Source of the DNA: Lysobacter oculi
Lineage (GTDB): Bacteria > Pseudomonadota > Gammaproteobacteria > Xanthomonadales > Xanthomonadaceae
DNA: 64,000 bases
Direction of reading: 5' to 3'
Assembly (NCBI RefSeq): GCF_003293695.1
Contig: NZ_CP029556.1
Span: forward strand, 2,118,001 to 2,182,000
The notes beneath the pieces were generated by a model. The model had not been told where the DNA came from. It saw only the letters and a program-made list of their open reading frames with translations, and did not search any database. Numbering within the stretch: the stretch's first letter is position 1; every line of letters begins with the position of its first letter. Positions 1 through 11,799 of the stretch are shown here, piece by piece. A program made the position numbers and the translations under genes.

Positions 1-325
1 CACCCGGCAGCGCGAAGGCGTTCGGGTTGCTGTCGACGAACACCGCCGACTCCCAGCGATAGCGCTGCTGCCAGTCGGCCGGCAGTTCGCGGACCAGCGC
101 ATTGACCACGCAGCTCGCGTAGGCGCGCTGGCGGCTGTCATTGGTCTGCGCCTTCTGCGCCTTCATCTGCGCGAACGCCTGTTCGCCCATCTGGTCCAGC
201 TGCTGCTGGGAAACGCCACCGACGATCTGCTTGCGGCCGGTCGGCGAGGTCGTGGTGGCGCAGGCGGTGATGGCGAGCGCCACCGCGGCGGACAGCAACA
301 GGGTGCGGGATGTGCGAAGGCGCAT
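1..325 (-). CDS. M48-like metalloprotease lipoprotein, N-terminal part (runs off the left edge)
   Basis: The first 108 residues of a minus-strand gene are present; the rest lies outside the window. The protein starts with a short basic stretch and a hydrophobic segment ending in a lipobox (ITAC, Cys22), so it should be a lipoprotein at the periplasmic face of a membrane. After the Cys come TSPTGRKQ and a QQLDQMGEQAFAQM stretch, then a region ending in FVDSNPNAFALPG. These resemble the N-terminal part of LoiP/YggG-type M48 zinc proteases that act in outer-membrane protein quality control. The HExxH site would be beyond the edge, so catalysis cannot be checked. The family call rests on the N-terminal pattern only. 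Confidence 0.7.
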   Translation of the reverse strand, partial: MRLRTSRTLLLSAAVALAITACATTTSPTGRKQIVGGVSQQQLDQMGEQAFAQMKAQKAQTNDSRQRAYASCVVNALVRELPADWQQRYRWESAVFVDSNPNAFALPG

Positions 326-406
326 GTCAGGTTTCCTGAAGGGACAGGTGGGAACCCGGTTGTACGCCGGGCCTGTTCAATGGCGTGTCAACGGTACGCG
401 ACAGCT

Positions 407-1279
407 TCAGCTGCCGATGCCGGCCATCAACATCGCGCAGGCCAGCAGGTTGTTGGTGGCGTGGGCGAGGATCGCCGCCCACAGCGTGCCGCGACGCCGG
501 TAGATCCAGGCGAAGCTCGCGCCCATCAGCGCGTAGAACACCAGCAGGATCAGGGTCATCGGCCACGGCGCCCCGGTGGTGCCGGGGATCTCGTGCATCA
601 GCGCGAACAGCAGGCTGCTGGCGACGATGCCGGCCATCGGCTTGCCGGCCGCCCACAGCCGCCCGAACAGCACCCGGCGGAACAGCAGTTCCTCGGCCAG
701 CGGCGCCATCAGCACGGCGACGAACAGCAGCAGCATCGGCGAGAACGCCAGCGCCTGTTCGAGCATCTGCAGGTTGCTGGGTTCCGGTACGTGCCCGAAT
801 CGCTCCAGGAGCATCATCAGCGCGGTACTGGCCACGAACAGGCCGACGCCGACGCCGATGCCTTCCAGCCAGGTGCGCGGCTGCATGGCCGCGGCGCGCG
901 AACGCGCGATTTCCTCGTTCGATGCGCGACGCCGCCAGCGGTAGACGAGGCCGGCGGCGGCCAGCATCGCCAGGCTGCCCACCACCAGCAGCGGCACGGC
1001 ACCGGGTTCGCCGATGGCACGGGTGAAAGCGGCGCCGTCCGCGGCGAGTTCCGGGCCGCGGGTGGCCACGACCTGCATCGCGCGGACGATGCCCCAGACG
1101 ATCATCCCGACCAGCGTGGTGGCCAGCAGCAGCCCCATCGCCATCAGGAAATCCAGCACGAAGCCGAGCCAGGGCCGCGGCGGACGGGCCGGCGGGGATA
1201 CGGGCTGCGGAATGCCCGACGCCGCCCCGATGGGCGGCGTGGGCTCGATGGAAGCGGGCACGGGCGGTGGCGTGTTCAT
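407..1279 (-). CDS. CPBP family intramembrane glutamic endopeptidase
   Basis: A 290-residue multi-pass membrane protein. The first 35 residues are rich in proline and probably cytosolic; several hydrophobic segments follow. The three CPBP (Abi/CAAX-like) motifs are visible in order: EELLFR (E196, E197, R201), FALMH (F225, H229) and HATNN (H273, N277). These form the glutamate/histidine active site in the membrane. Family members cleave membrane-embedded peptides or prenylated substrates; the substrate here is unknown. It is followed on the same strand by the M48 lipoprotein gene and preceded by gyrB, with short gaps. No regulatory signal was seen. The family call is firm, the role is not. Confidence 0.85.
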   Translation of the reverse strand: MNTPPPVPASIEPTPPIGAASGIPQPVSPPARPPRPWLGFVLDFLMAMGLLLATTLVGMIVWGIVRAMQVVATRGPELAADGAAFTRAIGEPGAVPLLVVGSLAMLAAAGLVYRWRRRASNEEIARSRAAAMQPRTWLEGIGVGVGLFVASTALMMLLERFGHVPEPSNLQMLEQALAFSPMLLLFVAVLMAPLAEELLFRRVLFGRLWAAGKPMAGIVASSLLFALMHEIPGTTGAPWPMTLILLVFYALMGASFAWIYRRRGTLWAAILAHATNNLLACAMLMAGIGS

Positions 1280-1313
1280 CCGGCCATTCTGTCAGGCCGG
1301 CACGCCCGCCGGG

Positions 1314-3860
<2,547 letters not shown>

Positions 3861-4940
3861 TCAGTCCTGCCGCCGGACCTGTCCGTGTTCCACGTGGAAC
3901 ATGCGGATCGGCAGTCCTTCCAGCTCCGGTGGTGCCTCGACGCCGGTCATGAAGACCTGCGCCCCACCCGCCAGCAGCTCGTCCAGCACCCGGCGGCGAT
4001 GACGGGCGTCCAACTCCGAAGCGAAGTCATCGAGCAGCACCACCGGCCATTCGCCGCGTGCCGCATGCAGGTGTCGTGCCTGCGCCAGCAGGCAGGCCAA
4101 CGCGACCAGCTTGGCCTGGCCTCGCGAATAGGGCTCGCGATCGGGCCGGGCGACGAAATCCACCCGCCAATCCGCGCGATGCGGCCCGACGCCGGTATGA
4201 CCCAGGGCCAGGTCACGTTCGCGGCCCAGCAGCAGCGCATCGGCCAGCGACAGGGTGTCCTGCTTCCAGCCTGCCTGCAGGGTCAGCGCGGCAATCCCGA
4301 ACGACGGCAGCAGCTGCTCGGTGACCGCCTGCAGGTGCGGGAGCAAGGCGGCGACGTAGTCCTCGCGTTGGCGTTGCAGGGGTTCGGCGGCCTCGGCCAG
4401 CTCATAGTCCCAGCTGTCGAGCTGCGGCCCGGCGTTGCGCGCCTTGAGCAGCGCATTGCGTTGCTTCAGCGCCCGGGCATAGCGCCGCCATTGACGGAGG
4501 TAGTCCGGTTCCACGTGGAACAACCCCCAGTCGAGGAAGCGTCGGCGCGGCTCACCGCCACCTGAAACCAGCGCATGGCTGGTCGGCTCGAAGGTGGTGA
4601 CTGCCACGGCCGCACAGAGATCGCCCAGTTGCGCCACGGATTCGCCATCCAGCCGGCCTTCCCAGTCGCCGCCCGCATGCCGCATCCCGACCTTGTGCGG
4701 GCGATCTCCACCATCCAGCCATTCCGCGTACACCTGCAGGGACGGCGCCCCCGTCGCGATCAACCCGTCGCGCACCCGGCCACGGAAGCTGCGCCCGTAG
4801 CCGAGCAGATGGATTGCTTCCAGCACGCTGGTCTTGCCGGCGCCGTTTTCGCCCACCAGCAGGTTGACGCCGGCGGCCGGTTCCAGCCGTGCTTCGGTGA
4901 TCGAGCGCACCGCGCCGATATCGAGCCGGGTGATCCGCAC
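3861..4940 (-). CDS. recF: DNA replication and repair protein RecF
   Basis: A 359-residue SMC-like ATPase that loads RecA onto gapped DNA together with RecO and RecR. It starts MRITRLDIGAVRSI, the usual RecF beginning, and has a Walker A motif GENGAGKTS near residue 30. An SMC-type signature lies in the middle (YSRGQAKLVALA) and a Walker B (VVLLDDFASELD) comes near the end, followed by a GAQVFMTG stretch. Length fits the family. It sits between dnaN and gyrB on the same strand, the conserved order around the bacterial origin, about 75 bases after dnaN. Confidence 0.96.
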   Translation of the reverse strand: MRITRLDIGAVRSITEARLEPAAGVNLLVGENGAGKTSVLEAIHLLGYGRSFRGRVRDGLIATGAPSLQVYAEWLDGGDRPHKVGMRHAGGDWEGRLDGESVAQLGDLCAAVAVTTFEPTSHALVSGGGEPRRRFLDWGLFHVEPDYLRQWRRYARALKQRNALLKARNAGPQLDSWDYELAEAAEPLQRQREDYVAALLPHLQAVTEQLLPSFGIAALTLQAGWKQDTLSLADALLLGRERDLALGHTGVGPHRADWRVDFVARPDREPYSRGQAKLVALACLLAQARHLHAARGEWPVVLLDDFASELDARHRRRVLDELLAGGAQVFMTGVEAPPELEGLPIRMFHVEHGQVRRQD

Positions 4941-5015
4941 CTCAGCCGACCCCGCATGCGAAACCGCCCGGACGGGCCGGGCGGTCGTGTTTCACGTGGA
5001 ACATCGCTGGCGACA

Positions 5016-6113
5016 TCAGAGGCGAAGCGGCATCACCACGTGCCGGCTGCGGTCGTTGCCGGCTTCCTGCACCAGGGCGGAGGAATTGGCATCGCGCATC
5101 GAGATGATGACCTGCTCGTCGCGCAGGGCGGTCAGGGCATCCAGCAGGTAGGTGACGTTGAAGCCGATAGCCAGGCCGTCGACCTTGGTCTCGGCCTCGA
5201 CATCCTCCTGCGCCTCTTCCTGCTCCGGATTGTTGGTCTGGATGCGCATCTGGCCGGGCGAGACTTCCACCCGCACGCCGCGGTATTTCTCGTTCGACAG
5301 GATCGCGGCGCGCTGCAGGGCGGCACGCAGGGCCTCGCGGTCCACCTTGACCTGCTTGTCGGCGCCGATCGGGATCACCGCCTCGTAATCGGGGAAGCGG
5401 CCGTCGATCAGCTTGCTGGTGAAGGTGACATCGTCGCGCTTGACCCGGATGTGGCTGCGGCCGAGTTCCAGGTCCAGCACGCGGTCGCCGCCTTCCAGCA
5501 GGCGCTGCAGTTCCTGCACGCCCTTGCGCGGCACGATGATCTGGCGCTTCTGGCCGCCCTGTTCCAGCGGCGCTTCGCACAGGGCGAGGCGGTGGCCGTC
5601 GGTGGCGACGCAGCGCAGGCTGGCATCGCGCAGGTCGAACAACAGGCCGTTGAGGTAGTAGCGCACGTCCTGCTGGGCCATCGCGAAGGCGGTGCGATCA
5701 ATCAGTTCCTTGAGTGCGGATTCCGGCACGCGGATGTGCTCGGTGGCATCGACCTCGTCGATCGAGGGGAAGTCGTTGGCCGGCAGGCTGGACAGGCTGA
5801 AGCGGCTGCGGCCGGCCTGCACGCTGATCTTGTCGCCGGACTGGCTGACCGTGATCTTGCTGCCGTCGGGCAGGGCACGGACGATGTCGAAGAACTTGCG
5901 CGCCGGGATGGTGGTTTCGCCCGCCTCGGTGTCCTGGGCATCGGCCCGCGCGATCATCTCGACTTCCAGATCGGTACCGGTCAGCGAGATCCGCCCGTCC
6001 TCGACCTGCAGCAGCAGGTTGGCCAGCACCGGCAGGGTTTGCCGGCGTTCGACCACGTTGACCACCTGGGCCAGGGGTTTCAACAGGGCTTCGCGTTGCA
6101 GGGAGAAGCGCAT
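5016..6113 (-). CDS. dnaN: DNA polymerase III beta subunit (sliding clamp)
   Basis: A 365-residue clamp subunit that tethers DNA polymerase III to DNA as a dimeric ring. The start MRFSLQREALLKPL, the segment TLPVLANLLLQ and the C-terminal HVVMPLRL are characteristic of DnaN; the last residues form part of the clamp-binding pocket. Length is that of the family. It lies downstream of dnaA across a 243-base gap that holds DnaA boxes, and upstream of recF. Transcription probably comes from the dnaA side or from a promoter in that gap. Confidence 0.97.
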   Translation of the reverse strand: MRFSLQREALLKPLAQVVNVVERRQTLPVLANLLLQVEDGRISLTGTDLEVEMIARADAQDTEAGETTIPARKFFDIVRALPDGSKITVSQSGDKISVQAGRSRFSLSSLPANDFPSIDEVDATEHIRVPESALKELIDRTAFAMAQQDVRYYLNGLLFDLRDASLRCVATDGHRLALCEAPLEQGGQKRQIIVPRKGVQELQRLLEGGDRVLDLELGRSHIRVKRDDVTFTSKLIDGRFPDYEAVIPIGADKQVKVDREALRAALQRAAILSNEKYRGVRVEVSPGQMRIQTNNPEQEEAQEDVEAETKVDGLAIGFNVTYLLDALTALRDEQVIISMRDANSSALVQEAGNDRSRHVVMPLRL

Positions 6114-6154
6114 CAGAGGATTCCTTGGGGCGTCGTGGCCATCTAGCTTTTAAG

Positions 6155-6163
6155 GATGGATAA
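6155..6163 (-). promoter_or_regulatory. weak DnaA-box-like site
   Basis: Read on the minus strand the site is TTATCCATC, matching seven of nine positions of TTATCCACA. It lies at the dnaN-proximal edge of the interval. On its own it would not be convincing; it is listed because two better boxes lie in the same gap. Confidence 0.3.
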
Positions 6164-6286
6164 CTTCAAAAGATGGTGGTGCTGGAGGGGCCGGATTTCC
6201 GGGAAAACGACTTCAACCCCTTGATTCAAAACAATATTTCAGATCACAAACCGGGCTGGAAACTGGCGTACAAAGGTGGAGCATCC

Positions 6287-6295
6287 TGTGGACAA
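6287..6295 (-). promoter_or_regulatory. DnaA box (one mismatch)
   Basis: The plus strand reads TGTGGACAA, which is TTGTCCACA on the minus strand, one mismatch from TTATCCACA. It is 27 bases from the consensus box and in opposite orientation. Confidence 0.6.
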
Positions 6296-6321
6296 CTTTT
6301 CCCTCGATTTGCATCCCCAAC

Positions 6322-6330
6322 TTATCCACA
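6322..6330 (+). promoter_or_regulatory. DnaA box (consensus)
   Basis: An exact TTATCCACA lies 27 bases from the dnaA stop codon. This is the high-affinity DnaA-binding sequence. Confidence 0.8.
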
Positions 6331-6356
6331 GCCGCGGCACAGGCCCATCCAGAGAC

Positions 6357-7721
6357 TTATTCGGTGAGCTTGCGCAGCAGTTTGTCCCAGTCCTCGTGCA
6401 GCTTCGGGTCGCTGTCCACCAGGCTGCGGACCTGCTTGCAGGCATGCAGCACCGTGGTGTGGTCGCGCCCCCCGAAGGCGTCCCCGATTTCCGGCAGGCT
6501 GTGGTCGGTCAACTCCTTGGCCAGCGCCATCGCCACCTGCCTGGGACGGGCAAGCGAGCGGGTGCGGCGCTTGGACAGGAGATCCCTGAGCGGCAGCCCG
6601 TAGTAGTCTGCCACGGTCTTCTGGATGTTGGGGATGGACACCAGCGCCTGCTGCGCGCGCAACAGGTCGCGCAGGGTTTCCTGGGCGAACTCGGCGGTGA
6701 TCGCGCGGCCGGTGAAGTTGGCCCGCGCGGCCAGCGTGTTGAGCGCGCCTTCCAGGTCGCGGACGTTGGAATGCATGCGCTTGGCCAGCAGGAAGGCGAC
6801 ATCCTCCGGCAGCTGCACACCGCGCTCGCGGGCTTTGGCCAGCACGATCTGGGCGCGGGTCTCGAAGTCGGGCGGGTCGATCGCCACCGACAGGCCCCAG
6901 GCCAGCCGCGACTTCAGCCGGGCTTCCAGCCCCTCCACCTCGCGCGGGTAGCGGTCGCAGGTCAGGATGATCTGCTGCTTGCCGTCGAACAGGGTGTTGA
7001 AGGTGTGGAAGAACTCCTCCTGCGTGCGGTCCTTGCCGGCGAAGAACTGGATGTCGTCGATCAGCAGGGCGTCGATCTGCTGGAAACGCCGCTTGAACTG
7101 GTCGGCGGTGCGTTCCTGCAGGGCACGGAAGAACTCGTTGTAGAACTCGTTGGAGCGCATGTAGAGCACGCGCGCGGCCGGGTTGATCCGGCGCATCTCG
7201 TTGCCGGCGGCGAACATCAGGTGGGTCTTGCCCAGCCCGGTGCCGCCGTAGAGCAGCAGCGGGTTGTGGAGGCGGTCGCCCGGTTTCTGCGCGGCCTGCC
7301 AGGCGGCGGCGCGCGCCATCTGATTGCTGCGGCCCTCGACGAAATTGTCGAAGCTGTAATGACTGTCGATGTTGCCGAAGAACGGTTCGGCGGTGGGCAT
7401 CGGGCGCGCCGGGTACATCGGCGCCGAGGGGGCCGCGGGGCGCGCCTGGGGCAGGGTGCCGATCTCCAGCTGGACTTCCGGGCTGCCGGCGAAGTGCGCC
7501 AGCAGCTCGCGGATGCGCGGCAGGTAGCGGGCCCGCACCTCGTCCACCACGAAGGCGTTCGGCGCGTAGAGCACCATCGCGTGCGCCTGCGGGCTGGCCT
7601 GCAGCGGCTTGAGCCAGGTGTGGACGTCTTCCAGCGGCAATTCCGCGGCGAGGCGTTCCATGCACAGCGGCCAGGGATCGGACGGGGTAAGCGGGTCGGG
7701 CGGGAGCGGGGAAGGCGTCAT
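6357..7721 (-). CDS. dnaA: chromosomal replication initiator protein DnaA
   Basis: A 454-residue AAA+ initiator that binds DnaA boxes and melts the origin. Domain I is at the N terminus ([13 protein letters not shown]). After a short Pro/Ala-rich linker come [10 protein letters not shown], Walker [11 protein letters not shown] and Walker B LLIDDIQF. The C-terminal domain IV carries [15 protein letters not shown], the DNA-binding signature. The chosen ATG at 7721 gives a short Pro/Ser/Thr-rich N terminus; an ATG 20 codons later is possible. It is divergent from rpmH and heads the dnaA-dnaN-recF-gyrB block. Confidence 0.97.
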   Translation of the reverse strand: MTPSPLPPDPLTPSDPWPLCMERLAAELPLEDVHTWLKPLQASPQAHAMVLYAPNAFVVDEVRARYLPRIRELLAHFAGSPEVQLEIGTLPQARPAAPSAPMYPARPMPTAEPFFGNIDSHYSFDNFVEGRSNQMARAAAWQAAQKPGDRLHNPLLLYGGTGLGKTHLMFAAGNEMRRINPAARVLYMRSNEFYNEFFRALQERTADQFKRRFQQIDALLIDDIQFFAGKDRTQEEFFHTFNTLFDGKQQIILTCDRYPREVEGLEARLKSRLAWGLSVAIDPPDFETRAQIVLAKARERGVQLPEDVAFLLAKRMHSNVRDLEGALNTLAARANFTGRAITAEFAQETLRDLLRAQQALVSIPNIQKTVADYYGLPLRDLLSKRRTRSLARPRQVAMALAKELTDHSLPEIGDAFGGRDHTTVLHACKQVRSLVDSDPKLHEDWDKLLRKLTE

Positions 7722-7823
7722 CGGGCGGTCGGGCTGGCTCTGGACTCGCCAGACAAACCGGCGTGCAGGACCGCTGAGGTTAGCACCGGCGCCGCCCGCG
7801 CGGAGGCCTAGGGCGGGGCCGGG

Positions 7824-7853
7824 TTGACCGCACCCGGAATCAGGCGCTAGAAT
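7824..7853 (+). promoter_or_regulatory. sigma-70-type promoter for rpmH-rnpA
   Basis: TTGACC (7824-7829) and TAGAAT (7848-7853) are separated by 18 bases and end 33 bases before the rpmH start codon. This is the best vegetative promoter in the dnaA-rpmH divergent interval. Confidence 0.6.
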
Positions 7854-7886
7854 TTTCGGTTCTGTTTATTCAATCGGTCCTGATCC

Positions 7887-8027
7887 ATGGCCACCAAGCG
7901 CACTTTCCAGCCCAGCAACCTCAAGCGCAAGCGCGACCACGGTTTCCGTGCCCGCATGGCGACCGCCGACGGCCGCAAGATCCTGGCCCGTCGCCGCGCC
8001 AAGGGCCGCAAGGTCCTGTCCGCCTGA
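7887..8027 (+). CDS. rpmH: 50S ribosomal protein L34
   Basis: A 46-residue, very basic protein beginning [20 protein letters not shown] and ending with an Arg/Lys-rich tail, [13 protein letters not shown]. The sequence and size are those of L34 throughout bacteria. It is the first gene of the plus-strand rpmH-rnpA-yidC group, divergent from dnaA, with a good promoter 33 bases upstream. Confidence 0.97.
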   Translation: MATKRTFQPSNLKRKRDHGFRARMATADGRKILARRRAKGRKVLSA

Positions 8028-8095
8028 TCCGCCCGGCCGGCGCAGCGTTGCGCCGCCCACGGTTTCCGGCGCGCAGGCCTGCCCCTGACGCTGCA

Positions 8096-8548
8096 ATGAC
8101 ACCTTCCGCACCCGCCCGTTTCCCGAAAACGGCGCGGGTGCGTTTGCCTGCGCAGTACCGGCGTGTGTTCGAGAACGCCCGCCGCGTCCACCATCCCGCC
8201 TTCACCCTGCACGTGGCGCCGCCGGCCGAGACCGACGCCGGCGCGACGTTGGGCCTGGCGGTCTCGCGCAAGGTCGATCCGCATGCGGTCGGCCGCAACC
8301 GCATCAAGCGCGTGCTGCGCGACGCCTTCCGTCGCCATCGCGCGCTGATGGCGGCCCGCGCGCTGGTGGTGGTGGCCAAGCCCGCCGCCGGCAAACTCGA
8401 CAACGCGGCGCTGGCAAGCGCCTTCCTCGACACCCTGCGCCGTGCCGGCGCGTTGCCGCGTCCGGATGCGACCGGCACAATGCGCGGCGATTCCCTTCCC
8501 CAGCACCCCGGGCCGCGCGATCGGCCTGACATGAGCACGCCTGAATGA
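8096..8548 (+). CDS. rnpA: ribonuclease P protein component
   Basis: A 150-residue basic protein, the protein subunit of RNase P, which matures the 5' ends of tRNAs with the M1 RNA. The RNR signature region is clear ([14 protein letters not shown]), preceded by LGLAVSRKV. The start at the ATG at 8096 gives [25 protein letters not shown]. The C-terminal tail after LRRAG is about 27 residues longer than the conserved fold needs. Its stop overlaps the yidC start (ATGA). In most relatives yidD lies between rnpA and yidC; here there is no room for it. Confidence 0.93.
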   Translation: MTPSAPARFPKTARVRLPAQYRRVFENARRVHHPAFTLHVAPPAETDAGATLGLAVSRKVDPHAVGRNRIKRVLRDAFRRHRALMAARALVVVAKPAAGKLDNAALASAFLDTLRRAGALPRPDATGTMRGDSLPQHPGPRDRPDMSTPE

Positions 8549-10263
8549 ACCAGACCCGCCTTTTCCTTCTCTTCGCCTGGCTGATGGTGGCGACGCTGCT
8601 GTGGATGGAGTGGGGCAAGGAGCAGCAGGTCGCGCATGCGCCGGCCGCCGCCGTGGCCCAGGTGGCCGCGCCGCCGGCGATGGTGCCGGGCCAGCCTGCG
8701 GCAGCGCCCGCCAATGCGGTGCCGGTCGGCAACGTGCCGGTGGCCCCGGGCCAGGCGCCGGTGTCGAAAGCCGCGCCGTCCGCGCCGGAAGTCGTCGCCA
8801 GCACCGACGTGCTGCGGCTGACGCTCGATGGCGGCAGCGTGCGCGAGGCCGACCTGCTGCGCTACCCGCAGACCCAGGACGCGGGCAGCCCGCCAGTGGT
8901 GCTGTTCGATGCCGACCCGGCGCGGTTCTACGCGGCGCAGAGTGGCTGGGTGGGCGTCAACGGCGCCGCGGCACCGAACCACCAGTCGGGCTTCGTGCCG
9001 GCCGAGCCGGGCAAGGCCTATACGCTGGGCGCCGGCCAGGACACGCTGGAAATCCCCTTCGTCTGGAACGGGCCGGAAGGCGTCAGCATCCGCCGCACCT
9101 ATGTATTGAAGCGCGGCAGCTATGCGGTGGAAGTGCGCGATGTCGCGACCAACGCCGGCGCGGCGCCGTGGACCGGCTATGTCTACCGCCAGCTGGTGCG
9201 CGTGCCGCCGCAGCTGAAGTCGAACATGTTCCACCCGGAGTCCTACAGCTTCCGCGGCGCGACCTGGTACAGCAAGGAGGGCGGCTACGAGCGTCGCCGC
9301 TTCGACGACTATCTGGATGACGGCAAGCTCGACCAGACCATCGGCGGCGGCTGGCTGGCGATGCTGCAGCACCACTTCTTCACCGCCTGGATCCCGCAGG
9401 CGGACCAGCCGGCGCTGTACGCGCTCGACCAGCAGGGCGGCGCGGCTTCGATCTCGGCCACCGGCCCGCAGTTCACCCTGGCGCCGGGCCAGAGCGCGAC
9501 GACCGCCGCACGCCTGTGGGTGGGCCCGAAGCAGGTCGACCTGATCCAGGCGCAGGGCGTGCCCAAGCTCGACCGCGCGGTGGACTACAGCCGTTTCGAC
9601 ATCTTCGCCATGCTCGGCGAGGGCCTGTTCTGGGTCCTGTCCAAGCTGCACGCGCTGATCGGCAACTGGGGCTGGGCGATCATCGGCCTGGTGGTGCTGC
9701 TGAAGATCGCGCTGTTCCCGCTGTCGAACGCGCAGTACAAGTCGGCGGCCAAGATGCGCAAGTTCCAACCGCGCCTGGCCCAGCTGAAAGAGCGCTACGG
9801 CGACGACAAGCAGAAGTTCCAGCAGGCGATGATGGAGCTCTACAAGACCGAGAAGATCAACCCGGTCGGCGGCTGTCTCCCGGTCATCCCGCAGGCGATC
9901 ATCTTCATGACCCTGTACTGGGTGCTGTCGGAGGCGGTGGAACTGCGCCACGCGCCGTGGATCGGCTGGATCGAGGACCTGACCGCGCGCGACCCTTACT
10001 TCATCCTGCCGGTGCTCAACGCCGCGATCATGATCGCCACCCAGCACATGATGCCGATGACGCCGGGCATGGACCCGATGCAGCAGAAGATGATGAAGGC
10101 GATGCCGATCGTGTTCGGCGGCCTGCTGGCCTTCCTGCCGGCCGGCCTGGTGCTCTACCAGGTGGCCAACGGCGGCCTCGGCCTGATCCAGCAGTGGTAC
10201 ATGCTGAAGAAATACGGCGACACGCCCGCCAAGGGCGCGCCGGCGAAGACGCCGAAGAAGTGA
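8545..10263 (+). CDS. yidC: membrane protein insertase YidC
   Basis: A 572-residue inner-membrane insertase that integrates proteins on its own or with SecYEG. The N terminus is a transmembrane anchor ([17 protein letters not shown]), followed by an Ala/Pro-rich linker and the large periplasmic beta domain of Gram-negative YidC. The conserved core follows: [20 protein letters not shown], then the amphipathic [14 protein letters not shown] loop, and later helices including [12 protein letters not shown]. The Lys-rich C-terminal tail can bind ribosomes. It overlaps rnpA by four bases (ATGA), suggesting coupled translation, and is followed by a terminator. Confidence 0.97.
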   Translation: MNQTRLFLLFAWLMVATLLWMEWGKEQQVAHAPAAAVAQVAAPPAMVPGQPAAAPANAVPVGNVPVAPGQAPVSKAAPSAPEVVASTDVLRLTLDGGSVREADLLRYPQTQDAGSPPVVLFDADPARFYAAQSGWVGVNGAAAPNHQSGFVPAEPGKAYTLGAGQDTLEIPFVWNGPEGVSIRRTYVLKRGSYAVEVRDVATNAGAAPWTGYVYRQLVRVPPQLKSNMFHPESYSFRGATWYSKEGGYERRRFDDYLDDGKLDQTIGGGWLAMLQHHFFTAWIPQADQPALYALDQQGGAASISATGPQFTLAPGQSATTAARLWVGPKQVDLIQAQGVPKLDRAVDYSRFDIFAMLGEGLFWVLSKLHALIGNWGWAIIGLVVLLKIALFPLSNAQYKSAAKMRKFQPRLAQLKERYGDDKQKFQQAMMELYKTEKINPVGGCLPVIPQAIIFMTLYWVLSEAVELRHAPWIGWIEDLTARDPYFILPVLNAAIMIATQHMMPMTPGMDPMQQKMMKAMPIVFGGLLAFLPAGLVLYQVANGGLGLIQQWYMLKKYGDTPAKGAPAKTPKK

Positions 10264-10269
10264 CGACGA

Positions 10270-10298
10270 CGGGCCCCCATCGCGGGCCCGAAGTTTTT
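10270..10298 (+). terminator. rho-independent terminator after yidC
   Basis: A 7-bp stem (CGGGCCC at 10270-10276, GGGCCCG at 10284-10290) with a 7-base loop is followed by a run of five T at 10294-10298. It lies seven bases after the yidC stop and just before mnmE, separating the two transcripts. Confidence 0.7.
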
Positions 10299-10313
10299 GC
10301 GATGCTGCCAACC

Positions 10314-11666
10314 ATGGGCGAAGACGCATCCCCGCACCCGCGCGACACCCTGGTCGCCATCGCCACCGCCGCCGGCGCGGGCGGGGTGGGGATCGTGCGG
10401 CTGTCCGGGCCGCGCGCCATCGCCATCGCCGAAGCCGTCTGCGGCCGCGCCCTGCCGGTGCGCGAGGCCTGCTACACGCGCTTCCGCGACGCGGGCGGCG
10501 AGGTCATCGACGACGGCATCGCGCTGGTGTTCCGCGCGCCGGCCAGCTTCACCGGCGAGGACGTCGCCGAACTGCAGGCGCACGGCAGCCCGGCGGTGCT
10601 GCGGCAGCTGGTGGATGTCGCGATCAGCCACGGCGCGCGCCAGGCCGGGCCCGGCGAATTCAGTGCCCGTGCCTTCGACAACGGCAAGCTGGACCTGGCC
10701 CAGGCCGAGGCGCTGGCCGACCTGATCGCGGCCGGCAGCGCACAGGCCGCACGCGCGGCGCGGCGTTCGCTCGACGGCGCGTTCTCGCGCGAGGTGGAAG
10801 CCCTCGCCGAGCGGCTGATGGCGCTGCGGGTACAGGCGGAAGCGGCCATCGACTTCGCCGACGAGCCGCTGGAGACCCTGTCCGAAGCGCGGCTCGGCGC
10901 GACCCTGGCCGGGATCCGGAGCGACCTCGCCCACCTGCTCGCCCGTGCCGAAGCCGGGCAACGGCTGCGCGACGGCCTGCACGCGGTGATCGTCGGACCG
11001 CCGAACGCCGGCAAGAGTTCGCTGCTCAACGCGCTGGCCCGCAGCGAGCGCGCCATCGTCACCGAGATCGCCGGCACCACCCGCGACCTGCTTCGCGAAA
11101 CCGTGCGCGTCGGCGACATCGAACTGACCCTGGTCGATACCGCCGGCCTGCGCGAGACCGAGGACGCCATCGAGCGCGAGGGCATCCGCCGCGCGCATGC
11201 CGAACTGGCGCAGGCCGACCTGGCGCTGGTGGTGGTGGATGCGCGCGCGCCGGACGCCGCCGAGGCGCTGCTGGCCGGGCTGGCCGAAGTGCCGCAGCGC
11301 CTCGTCATCCACAACAAGGCCGATCTGCTCGATGACGCGGCGGCCGCCATGCCCGGCGATGCCCTGCGCGTATCCGCGCGCGACGGCCGCGGGCTCGACG
11401 CGCTGGCGGCGGCGATCAACGCGATCGCCCGCAGCGACCTGGCGGCGGGCGAGGGCGCCTTCAGCGCCCGTGCGCGCCATGTCCGCGCGCTGGCCGACTG
11501 CGGCGAGTGGCTCGCCCGCGCCGACGGCGAACTGCGGGCCGCGCAGCCGGAACTGGCGGCGGAAGCGCTGCGGCTGGCGCAGGACGCGCTGGGCGACATC
11601 ACTGGGCGCACCCTGCCGGACGATCTGCTGGGCGCGATTTTCTCGACCTTCTGCATCGGCAAATAG
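10314..11666 (+). CDS. mnmE: tRNA uridine-5-carboxymethylaminomethyl modification GTPase MnmE
   Basis: A 450-residue GTPase that, with MnmG, modifies the wobble uridine of certain tRNAs. The N-terminal formyl-THF-binding domain begins [22 protein letters not shown]. The G domain sits inside a helical domain: P-loop [12 protein letters not shown], switch region GTTRDLL, and [10 protein letters not shown]. The protein ends FCIGK, the conserved C-terminal Cys motif. An in-frame ATG at 10302 is an alternative start, giving four more residues. It follows the yidC terminator, so it probably has its own promoter. Confidence 0.96.
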   Translation: MGEDASPHPRDTLVAIATAAGAGGVGIVRLSGPRAIAIAEAVCGRALPVREACYTRFRDAGGEVIDDGIALVFRAPASFTGEDVAELQAHGSPAVLRQLVDVAISHGARQAGPGEFSARAFDNGKLDLAQAEALADLIAAGSAQAARAARRSLDGAFSREVEALAERLMALRVQAEAAIDFADEPLETLSEARLGATLAGIRSDLAHLLARAEAGQRLRDGLHAVIVGPPNAGKSSLLNALARSERAIVTEIAGTTRDLLRETVRVGDIELTLVDTAGLRETEDAIEREGIRRAHAELAQADLALVVVDARAPDAAEALLAGLAEVPQRLVIHNKADLLDDAAAAMPGDALRVSARDGRGLDALAAAINAIARSDLAAGEGAFSARARHVRALADCGEWLARADGELRAAQPELAAEALRLAQDALGDITGRTLPDDLLGAIFSTFCIGK

Positions 11667-11732
11667 GCCGTGTGCTGGGCCGCGCGCGCGCAGGCGGCTA
11701 AACTAGGCGGTGAATACGCCCTCGTACGCCAT

Positions 11733-11746
11733 TTGACTTCGATCAA
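11733..11746 (+). promoter_or_regulatory. FNR/Anr box upstream of ccoN
   Basis: TTGAC-TTCG-ATCAA matches the FNR consensus TTGAT-N4-ATCAA at nine of ten positions; TTGAC half-sites are common in native boxes. It ends 53 bases before the ccoN start, a fitting place for oxygen-controlled activation. The Fnr regulator that should bind it is encoded at the far end of the same locus. Confidence 0.85.
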
Positions 11747-11799
11747 GTGGGCGCGGGCGCAACGATTCGAAAATGGCTGGCCGCCGTGAGGATTGCGTA

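Larger units (their letters stand above)
6114..6356. other. dnaA-dnaN intergenic region, candidate oriC / dnaA control region
   Basis: A non-coding interval between dnaA and dnaN. It contains one consensus DnaA box (6322-6330), one near-consensus box in the opposite orientation (6287-6295) and a weak box-like site (6155-6163). A stretch around 6215-6250 is clearly richer in A and T than the surrounding DNA and could be the unwinding element. In several xanthomonads the origin is assigned near dnaA; that it is this interval here is an inference. The other side of dnaA (7722-7886) has no DnaA box that I could find. Confidence 0.6.

Noticed and set aside
6173..6367. A 64-codon plus-strand frame in the dnaA-dnaN gap.
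   Set aside because: It has no ribosome site, covers the DnaA boxes and overlaps the dnaA end; coding content is not supported.
7722..7886. Region between dnaA and rpmH as origin of replication.
   Set aside because: It is GC-rich and has no DnaA box that I could find; it holds the rpmH promoter instead.
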